Source: Osedax fenrisi
Lineage: Eukaryota > Annelida > Polychaeta > Sabellida > Siboglinidae
Length of the DNA: 64,000 nt
Assembly: GCA_964019155.1 (NCBI GenBank)
Contig: OZ025243.1
Span: 89,949,399 to 90,013,398, forward strand
Direction of reading: 5' to 3'
Shown: one piece after another, positions 52,093 through 61,315 of the stretch
Numbering within the stretch: the first letter of the stretch is position 1
Layout of the letters: each line of letters opens with the position of its first letter
The notes under the pieces: model-generated
Told to the model about the DNA's origin: nothing
Databases searched by the model: none
The model's input: only the letters and a program-made list of their open reading frames with translations
Made by a program: the position numbers and the translations under genes

Positions 52093-52622
52093 GTGTACAT
52101 GTTATAGAATTCAGGGGATTGCGATAGTTAATATTCGAATGTTGTTCGTAACCCGCATACAAACGTGTCAACACGCGTGTCAATGTGTCAACGTGTCAAC
52201 TATTACTAGGTAGTAGTACGGCGGGTGCAGTACGAGTAACCTCCAAATCCGGGTCTCAGGTATTTATTGTAGTTACGTAATAGCGAGTTTAACAGTCGCG
52301 TTGTTCTCTCGTGTTTGTTCACCGAAGCGTGACGCGGAAGTCTATCTTGGTTGTTCACTGAAGCGTGACGTTTAGAGGATAGCCCAGAGGAGTATACTGC
52401 CACAATCGTCAACAGCAGTATTCTGTAATTGTAAGCCTAGGTTACATTGTAGTTAATACATGTATATATATAGGTGTACATATACATTATACAATGTCGT
52501 AAGAGACATGGTGACACGTTGACACGTTGACACGCGTGTTGACACGTTGACACATTTGTATGCAGGTTACAACAACATTCGAATATAAATATCGCAATCC
52601 CCTGAATTCTATAACATGTACT
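52093..52622. repeat. ~110-nt inverted repeats enclosing exon 2
   Basis: Arm 52093-52200 and arm 52511-52622 are complementary over about 110 nt with few mismatches (shared GTTATAGAATTCAGGGGATT, ATTCGAATGTTGTT, GTGTCAACACGCGTGTCAA). The enclosed 310 nt hold the whole of exon 2. Confidence 0.93.
52241..52422 (-). CDS. Receptor exon 2: rest of signal peptide and N-terminal helix
   Basis: 182 nt, residues 12-72. It opens with a hydrophobic run (ILLLTIVAVY) ending near a small-residue site (SSG), as expected for signal peptide cleavage. It ends with LLRNYNKYLRPGFG, the family's N-terminal signature (usual form YDxRLRPG). The acceptor is ATTACAG and the donor GGAG|GTTACT, phase 1. A stop just upstream in frame and no ATG show that an earlier exon is needed. 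The segment between (residues 29-50) is polar and contains RHASVN twice, 12 residues apart, from a 36-bp imperfect duplication. Inverted repeats flank the exon at 52093-52200 and 52511-52622. Confidence 0.9.
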
Positions 52623-52664
52623 GTGTACATTTTACACAGTATACTGTACAATGTACATTGTACA

Positions 52665-52665
<1 letters not shown>

Positions 52666-52761
<96 letters not shown>
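52666..52761. repeat. (AT)n microsatellite in intron 1
   Basis: About 47 AT units with one interruption at 52711, just outside the exon 2 inverted repeat. Confidence 0.96.
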
Positions 52762-52762
<1 letters not shown>

Positions 52763-52769
52763 CTATGTA

Positions 52770-53356
52770 TAATGTATAATGTACAGTATATATGTAATAT
52801 ATTTAATTTTAAATTGGATACGGTACATAATATACTTTATAGTGTATGACATACAACATTGTACGTCGTACATTGTACAATATATGTCGTACATTTACTA
52901 GGCATATTATACATTCCTTCATGTACATCATATAACATACAATGAACATTGTGCTGTACATAGCGCAAGTGCTGTACAATACGCTCACAGAAACACATCT
53001 CTTACACGAAACACTGATGGTAATGTAGCCGAGGCACTGTATTATAAGAGGTATTACGAGCGAGATATAGCGATATAGAGCGAGAGAATGGGGGGGGGGA
53101 GGGTAGTACGTTGTGATTTATGTATATAGAGAAATAGAAATATACAGATAAGAGATAGTGAGTTATATATAGTATAGAATAGTGTACACTGTAGTAGTAT
53201 ATAATGGGGTATAGGTATTACCTACTACAGTAGATGAGATAAGTGAATATTTAATATAAATACAGTATATATCATATCAGTACCTCAATAGAAGCTCAAT
53301 AGCTAACTATGTTAATACTTGTCACGTGATCACCTCGTTATTACGTAATCAGATAC
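52770..53356. other. Intron 1 remainder
   Basis: TGTACA/GTACAATGTAC-type palindromes at 52850-52990 and a G9 run at 53092. Near exon 1 are ATTACGTAAT and TCACGTGATCAC at 53317-53347. Confidence 0.55.
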
Positions 53357-53391
53357 CGCAGCAGCAGCAGTGGTATTACGTAATGGATCAT
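53357..53391 (-). CDS. Receptor exon 1: start codon and first half of signal peptide
   Basis: The 35-nt coding part starts at the ATG 53391-53389 and encodes 11 residues (MIHYVIPLLLL) plus two bases. It ends at a donor read TGCG|GTATCT, phase 2. Joined to exon 2 it gives a basic-hydrophobic signal peptide. The frame upstream of the ATG is closed by a TAA within about 30 nt and has no other ATG, which supports this start. The segment is short, so exon 1 rests on its exact phase fit, the hydrophobic content and the need for a start codon upstream of exon 2. The start codon lies in a TTACGTAA-rich stretch. Confidence 0.7.
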
Positions 53392-53439
53392 CACAACAAT
53401 AGATCTGTTCTCTAATTATGTAATATCATATATATTATA

Positions 53440-53655
53440 TTGTTATTGTTATTGTTAATTTTATTGCGTATTGTATTTCGTCCAGAAACTTAAATGACAT
53501 TTTATTTATAACATAATAACTCTATAAAGTTATTATAATGTCACTTCGAAGCCGACTTCGTATTAAGGTTGTCATGGTTTAAACGAGAATAGGTTATTTT
53601 GTATGCACAATATATAATATCACTTCTTCAAATATGATTTATTTTATGATTCAAA
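53440..53655 (-). mobile_element. Headless SINE just upstream of exon 1
   Basis: Diverged copy of the window's SINE body in reverse orientation (TGTCACTTCGAAGCCG, GTCATGGTTTAAACGAGAA) with a (TTATTG)n tail complement at 53440-53462. It lies about 50 bp upstream of the receptor start codon, in the same orientation as the gene. Confidence 0.8.
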
Positions 53656-53767
53656 CAGGGTATTAAAACTAAGCTTCTGCATTTCTTACTTATCCATATA
53701 GGTATTATAACTACATGTTAAGTATAGTAATGTTCATGTAATTTATAAATACTAATACATGAATTAG

Positions 53768-54712
53768 TAGGGGAAAGTAACCTAATACGGACACTTTAAC
53801 AATAAATGGTCTTAACATTTTATGACTCATTATTTGTATTAAAATATTATAATTTATTAATAGTATATGATTATAGATATTATTGTGATTTTAAAATTGT
53901 ATTTAATCTTTGTATTCAATAGATAACGGGGATGTCCGTATTAGGTACCCATGTCCGAATACGGATACCATGTGTTATAATACGGAAACCCTATATACCA
54001 CTAGATAAACTATATAGTATTGATGAACCAATCAGATAAATTACAATTACATTATATATAATTAATTTTATGAATATAATTTAATTAGTAATTAATTTAT
54101 TAATTTTATTATTTTATTAAATAATAATAAAAGTTAAGTATCTAAATAATAACATTTGTAGATTTATCTTCATTAATGAATTTATTTTACCACCAATTGG
54201 TGATATGAATATTATAACACACGCGATTATTATGAAAATCAGAATAGTTCACACGCTGCGCGCTGATTGGTTATATATATAGGGTGTCCGTATTAAGACA
54301 TTTAGAGTATCCGACGACCACTGTCCGTATTAGGTACTTACATGACCTCTAGATATATTCCTATAACTTAATTAATATGTTATAACACATATAGCAATTA
54401 TGTATATAATGTTTAGAATTCTTTAGTTTTTAATAATATATTGTTATGTTTTATATCAATACATTTGTATATTCTTACGAAGGTTTTAAGTTGACATTTT
54501 TTTCTCATATATTTAAAAACGTAATAAACAAATTAGTTTATTGCATATTACAGCACTTTTTTGAATAATTAAAAAATAGAATAATTATTTATACTATTTA
54601 TATGTTAATAAATATTGTATTCATTAAACATTTTTTTATATGATTTATGGTTTCTGAGATACCGATAGTGTCCGTATTCGGGCACTGTCCGTATTCGGTT
54701 ACTTTCCCCTAA
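53768..54712. mobile_element. TIR element family A2, copy 1
   Basis: Ends TAGGGGAAAGTAACCTAATACGGACAC and GTCCGTATTCGGTTACTTTCCCCTA, TA flanks. Internal GTCCGTATTAGG-type motifs recur at 53935-53990, 54285-54340 and 54668-54700. Copy 2 is at 61788-62567. Confidence 0.88.
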
Positions 54713-54810
54713 TGAAATACTATTTACTAAATAGATATAATAACATTACAGATGTATATCTTACTTAAAATATATACATTTAGAGTGTATGTGATAGTAT
54801 ATATGCATAC

Positions 54811-54852
<42 letters not shown>

Positions 54853-55019
54853 TTGAAAAACTATAGCAGCCTTGGGCTTGCGTTGATTAGTGATTGCATA
54901 TTCGTGTAGGCTAATGCATGTATAACACTGACTATTTTATTTATAAACACATACATACGCATATACGAACACACACATACACACATACGTGTACAATATG
55001 TAGTCAACATTATATATAC

Positions 55020-55062
<43 letters not shown>

Positions 55063-56466
55063 TGTATACAGTTAAAATATTTTATGATTGATAACATAAA
55101 TTATTTAAACAAAAATATTGTTATAATAATGTAATCTCTGCTATGGTTAGTCCAAAGTTTGGACTCCAAACTAAATACTTTACAGTTGTATATTTAATTA
55201 TATTTCAATGATATACTTATTCAATATATTACATATATGAAATATATATATATTTCAAAGATAAATAGAAATATTTCAAAGTCACCAGCAATTTATATTT
55301 ATTTCTAAAATAAATCAATTATTTTTTTTAATTTATATTTCTATATATATATTTATTAAAATTATTAATTTATTTATAAATTAGGTTTGAATTTAAAGAT
55401 GTTTTTCTATATAATTTATGATTCCATTCTAAATAATACTAAGCATATTACACTATGTTATGATTTATATATAATCATATTGAAATTATTTCGTTTTTGC
55501 ATTGATTTATCAAATAAGTACTCCCTTATCTGCTATAAGTGTACTTGCTATAAGTATATCTAGTAATATATTCATGTACCTGGTACTCGAGTACCTGATA
55601 CAAGTGTAGCTAATGATGTAATACGATGCATCCGTCACATAATATGTGTTAGCGATAGACGTCATGGTTATAACCTCTCTATAGAGTAACAAATTAGAAA
55701 TTAAATTAAATTACATTTTTAATAAAAGAGAGAATTTTCATATTTAGAAAATACGTTTGAAACTTTACTTTTTTTTAATATTATTAATTCTATAATTATA
55801 TATAGGCATACATTGTAGTCGGTTTATTTATAATTAATATACGAATATACCCCCACTATAGTGTATTATAAATAAGCATGGTTCATACGTATAACCTAAA
55901 TAAGCGATAACTTACCTGATAAACATATCCACAAGCATGACGGAACGAAGACTGCACTTACGGTATAGCTATTCACTCTTATATCACGTGATATACCATA
56001 CTATATTATCTCAGCTATTGTAATGTATTATTAACTATTAAATATCGTTAACTATTAATATTATGATTAGCACTGTTATTAGCTATATTATTACCCCGCC
56101 AAACTTAACTACGACCGCTATTGATACAACTACCACTAGGTGGAGATACCTATAGTCACGTGGTTTGCATGTACGTAGCGCCACCTATACATCGAGTTGT
56201 CTAGCTAAACTAGCGCATGCGTACGTCATTCACTGCGGGATTAGCATTTACTGCGGGCCTGTGATCTATTACACAGTGCCCGTAGAGGAGGTGCGGCAAT
56301 CTGAGATAGACGTACAAGTAGAGTGTAGTGCACGCGTATGTCTCCCGCGGCCTTATCTCAGTTATGCAGATACCTCACCGCGTATGTGTTACACATAGGG
56401 AGGGAGAGAGTGGTGGGGAGAGGGATACAGGATATGTATTGATAGATATAAATATACTATAGCTAT

Positions 56467-56520
<54 letters not shown>

Positions 56521-57149
56521 ATGTGTGTATATATAAAATTAGCTTTGATTATTTTATATATTTATAATATATGGAAAGAAGTATTATTGTTATGGTTACA
56601 TAATATTATACAATAAGCAATACCAATACCAACCAATCAAAACACACTACCATTACGTAAGAGGTGCGTAATGGAGCGCGTATTACCATAACCATGTAAT
56701 GCGTTACAGTAGTACGATGGTGATGATGATGATGGTGATGATGATGACGATGGTGATGATGATGATGATGATTAACAATTCCTAAGTACACTATACACAT
56801 TTACTATAACGTGTATTCTAATAGATATCTAAATACAAATACCTCCTCCCCGGTGGAGGCTCCACCCGCCCTCGCTCTATAGAGGAGGGTATACCCCCCT
56901 TTAATAACCACTCTATCTACTGGTATAATCATGTTACACTGAGGTATGCATTGATCTCGTGTCCGCTGTTGTTGTGTAAAGTTACGCAATCACAACCTAG
57001 GTAATAAAACTCATGAATAAATAATCTATTAATAGATCTATCTAGTAATCGATATCACAGAGAAGTGTATCGACTATAACTAACCCCCCCCCCCCGCACA
57101 ATGTATCCCACACTGATGGCTTGTTATTATAATAAGAAGCCATCAGTGT
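54713..57149. other. 5' flank of the receptor, mostly AT-rich; weak coding candidates
   Basis: (AT)n at 54820-54851, 55026-55062 and 56470-56509; (ATG)n at 56718-56772; GC-richer patches at 55915-55960, 56090-56400 and 56840-56990. The patch at 56165-56398 has a 77-codon plus frame and the patch at 56804-56989 a ~60-codon minus frame; neither shows a recognised family. Confidence 0.4.
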
Positions 57150-57281
57150 ATCACTAGTAGGGGCGTCGGAATAGGGGGGGGGGCAAGGGGGGGAGGCCCC
57201 CCCCTGAAAAAATATAGGGGGGCAGTATATATATATCCCCCCCTATTTTTACTTATATGTATATATTAATATATCCACATC

Positions 57282-57313
<32 letters not shown>

Positions 57314-58074
57314 ATATATTTACATTGTATAGTTATTAAATTCACTATACAAAAAACATTGAGTTTATAACTTTATTATAAATTAATAAAATAATTGTTA
57401 CAGGTAATAGAGTAATAAAATAATTTTTTTTTGTATAGTGAATTTAATAACTATACAATGTAAATATATATAATATATATATATAGATGTGGATATATTA
57501 ATATATACATATAAGTAAAAATTAGGGGGGGAATATATATACTGCCCCCCTATATTTTTTCAGGGGGGGGGGGGCAAAAGATATACTGCCCCCTATCAAA
57601 TTTATTAACTTTATGTAACTTTATGTGAAACATTGTCACAAAAAATAAAAATGTTGTATAATTAGAATTAAAATGTGTTATTCTAATGTAAAAAAAAAGT
57701 TATATAGAAATAATAAATTTATTTCATATTACATAAAAATCATCCAAACACATATTCAGCTACACAAAAATATACAATATGAATTATAAATCGTACATAT
57801 GAGAATATTATTTGTTGATTAGTTGTGATTTAGTTATGGAAAAGTTATTATTTATTTCTGGATGAGTTCTGGATAAGATAACTTATCATAATTATGATTT
57901 AATTCTGCGCAGGTTCTGTATTAGTTCTAATTTAGTTCTGCGTAGGTTCTGGATTAGTTCTGATTTAGTTCTGGAAAAGTTCTGGATTAGTTCTGGAAAA
58001 GTTCTGAATTTTAGTACATCCCATAATCTAGAACTAATTATTATATTTACTAATATATTATAATAATGTACAGA

Positions 58075-58352
58075 TTATTAAATATGATGAACTAATCGTA
58101 GATGATCTAAGAGCGGAGTTAAAGATATTCAAAATTGCCAATTCGTTTTCTACAATAGAAGAAGTAATTTCTTACTTTATGAATGTTGAACATGTTAAAT
58201 TATTTCCAAATATTGTAAATCTTCTTAAATTAATCATTGTCAGACCGATAAGTTCTGTGAGTTGTGAAAGAGGATTTAGTACCCTTCGCCGAGTAAAAAC
58301 ATGGTTGAGAAACAACATGATATCTAGTCGTTTAAAATCTGTAATAGGTTAA
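58075..58352 (+). pseudogene. hAT transposase C-terminal dimerisation domain remnant
   Basis: An open plus-strand stretch ending in TAG-less TAA matches the C-terminal dimerisation region of hAT transposases: KLFPNIVNLLKLIIVRPISS, then SCERGFSTLRRVKTWLRNNM and a terminal SRLKSVIG. The DDE catalytic region is absent, so the element is not autonomous. Confidence 0.88.
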
Positions 58353-58665
58353 ATTCCTAATACCCAATATACATATGTAAAATATCCTAAAGAGTTTGAC
58401 AATATTAATACAGAATAATTACAAATACTGCAATCATAAATGAATTTATTCTAAAGAATAATTGGCGAAGATCGAAATTGTCTATGTAACTTTTTTTGTA
58501 ATGTATGTCATATTATAAGTTAATAAATATTATAGCATTTATTATTTTACTAATTTATATTGTAAAAAAATGTAAATCTTGTATTTACATTAACCATATA
58601 CATATACAAATCTAAAGTATTCCAATAGAGAGGATTTATAATGTAATTCAATAGTAATTGATGGT

Positions 58666-58972
58666 CCCAGCAAACAGTAATAGCAGCATAACAGCATATG
58701 TAAGAGCCTAAAATGTTTAAATTGTGATATTATGCTGCTATTAAATGTATATTATGCTGCTATTCATTTTGCATGCTATTATTTTTAAAAGTATATTATG
58801 CTGCTATTATGCTGATATTATAATAACAGCAGCATAATAGCATGACAAATTAATAGCAGCATAATATACATTTAATAGCAGTATAATAGCAGCATACTAG
58901 CACAATATAAACATGTAAGGCTATTGAATATGCTGTTATGCTACTATTATGCTGATATTACTGTTTGCTGGG
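58666..58972. mobile_element. Nested MITE inside the hAT element
   Basis: TIRs CCCAGCAAACAGTAATAGCAG and its near complement ending TACTGTTTGCTGGG; repeated ATTATGCTGCTATTA motifs throughout. No clear target duplication. Confidence 0.8.
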
Positions 58973-59046
58973 GTGCAAACAAAATATCTAGAACAAAACC
59001 ATGCCCCCCTCTATTCTGAAATCGTTCCGACGCCCCTAATCACTAG

Positions 59047-59603
59047 TAAGGGTTATGTCGCGTATGCGCTATATCATATTGAATCACGTGACTTATTGAA
59101 GGACATGCATAACCGTACGGCGTACGTCAGCAGTCTCCTACAAATAATGAAGTTCAGATAAATAAGAGTTGAAGGCGTTTGCAAATAATTAACATTTATA
59201 ATTATATGCTCCAAGTTATATAAGTAATATATTATTGATATATTGTTAACTTTACATAGATATTTCGTGTTTAGTAATATACTAATACATAAGTATTATA
59301 CTTATATACCTATATATATTCAAGATACTACAGAGTAGGTTTAGTATATGACCTCACTTCGTCACATGGGTCGCAAGTGACGTCACTTGCAAGGCATGCG
59401 TCATATCATTTCCAAGTGATGCAAATAATTCCTGGTTGTGTTGATCTACGACATAGTTACTGCTTACTAAATCTTAATAATATAGAGATCTTTAAGTTAA
59501 TACGTTTGACAGTAAGGGATATAACACATACACAATGTGTAAATACCTAAATACAAATATCAAAATACCTAATATCTATTTATAATATTTTATTTATACT
59601 CCA

Positions 59604-59634
<31 letters not shown>

Positions 59635-61315
59635 ATACTATAGGGGTTGATGTATAGTGTAATGTATAGGGTAATATACATTGTACACTTTACAATGTAC
59701 CGTATATACCCCATACGATGTACAGTGTACAGTGTACATTGTACAGCCTCTATAGGTACCTACATGGTACCTATACAACTACATAAACATCATACAAATA
59801 ACTATACACAAAAAAACAATTATAATTCTAAATAAGAACACAATTTATGATGCAATGTATAACACATATATGTAGTATACTACACTATTAACACTACCTA
59901 CGTTGTCTAAATATGCTTTAGGTTGTCAACAGTAAAGTGTATGTATGTAGTTGCAGAACACTGTGAAGGCTGTATTAGTTATGCCAATGGCTGAGGGTAT
60001 GGTGAATGTATTTCAGTCTAATGGTTCGAAAGTGACAGAATGGTCTAATACAATAACGTAGTCATATGCCCTATAGGGGATATAGGGCATATAGGGGATA
60101 TACATATATGTTGTTTCTTGGCCAGACTTAAGGGTAGGTGCGACTTCTGAAATTGAGAAAACATACAAAATTGTATTCAACATTTGTTATTATATAATAT
60201 TATTAAATCACCAAATTATTTTTAAAATGATATATATATATCATTTTTTACGTGAAATATAACTATAAACACTTTTAATAGTATATCATTTATGTAAATT
60301 ATAATAATAATTTAAAAAAAGATGTATTTAATTTAATAATCGTCAATATTTAATGAATATGATATAATACCTATAAGATTGTTTTTATAATTAAAAGTTA
60401 AAATAAAGAATATTATATATATATATTTGAATAATCAGCGTTAATATGTATTTTTTTATTTATAATAACATAATGTGAAAATGTATCATCTATATATACA
60501 TTTCTTATATTTTTCATTATTATATTGTAAATCTTTAGAATCAGCTGATACTAGTATATTCAGAATAATTATTTTTTTACCAAATGTACTCATTCAAACA
60601 CTTTTAGCTCATTGAATAATGCTTTAAATTAATTGCAATTTTCAGCTAATTTACAATATATAATTACACAATATTTGCATTTTTTAGAATTTAATTATTA
60701 ATATAATTTAAAATATTCATAATTTTATCGTTTATTTTCAAAATAACAATAATTTATTAGCTAAACATAATTTATATTAAATTTATAAATTATATTTCTT
60801 TCATAATCTATATAATTTATATTCTATATGATTTATATAATATCTATCATTGGGTTACATATTTAATTAAATATTGCATTAAAAATAAGTTCATTCACTT
60901 TTATTAGAGCTCCTATATTTCCTATTAAATATATTTAAAAATCTATTTATAGAGCGTACCGGGTACTCTTAAGTTATCGATAAGTGAACTAATCTATATC
61001 ATTTATCATGTACTGGTTGCTGGCAGCAACACTATATCTTATCTAATTCTTAATGGCATTAAACTATTAGCAATATTATATAATTTGCGTAATTATTTTA
61101 TCACATCGTATGTTAATAGAATATTTTGTTAACTAAATATATGTCTATGAAATATCCACATATTTATATATCTATTTGTTTGGACATAATAAATAATTCT
61201 TCATATATTATTATATTAACATATTAACATTAATTAATATACATAATAGTATTCACATAATCTTGTTTATGTTACCTATAACTATAGTAACGGGGTAACG
61301 TTTCCCCAGTGGCTA
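59047..61315. other. Intergenic, AT-rich, no gene seen
   Basis: A TGTACA-rich patch with AATGTACCG/GGTACCTACATGGTACC palindromes at 59670-59775 and (AT)n at 59608-59634. A small plus frame near 59980-60060 (MPMAEGMVNVFQ...) has no recognised family. Confidence 0.5.

Larger units (their letters stand above)
2942..53391 (-). other. Complete GABA-A/GRD-like Cys-loop receptor subunit gene (11 coding exons, 50.4 kb)
   Basis: Gene-level entry; coding exons are listed separately. The product is a predicted 501-residue subunit of a pentameric GABA-gated-type chloride channel at the plasma membrane. Order: signal peptide (about 1-25), extracellular ligand-binding domain (about 50-258), Cys-loop C178 to C192 (13 residues between), M1 (about 265-286), M2 (293-311), M3 (324-349), cytoplasmic loop (350-478), M4 (479-500). 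The Pro-Ala-Arg motif 293-295 before M2 marks anion-selective members. The M1 and M3 flanks (FHLKRE, TALDWF, VNYFTK) resemble vertebrate alpha and gamma subunits more than beta or RDL. All ten introns are GT-AG and phases fit throughout (1506 nt). From memory, vertebrate GABA-A genes also have 68-, 83-, 153- and ~206-nt exons at these places. Loop-D Y102 and R104 and loop-E R159 are present. The loop-C tyrosine is replaced by R250. Orthology is inferred; transcript data were not seen. Confidence 0.93.
57158..59038 (+). mobile_element. hAT transposon remnant with 8-bp target duplication
   Basis: Termini TAGGGGCGTCGGAA and TTCCGACGCCCCTA, flanked by perfect 8-bp ATCACTAG (57150-57157 and 59039-59046), the hAT hallmark. 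Inside: a palindrome with G/C runs (57190-57575), short GTTCTGGATTA repeats (57900-58010), a transposase C-terminal relic and a nested MITE. Confidence 0.93.

Noticed and set aside
56606..56800. Histidine-rich minus-strand peptide
   Set aside because: Comes from a (GAT)n/(ATG)n microsatellite.
59985..60060. Small plus-strand frame MPMAEGMVNVFQ...
   Set aside because: Only about 26 codons, no recognised family, no splice or promoter support.
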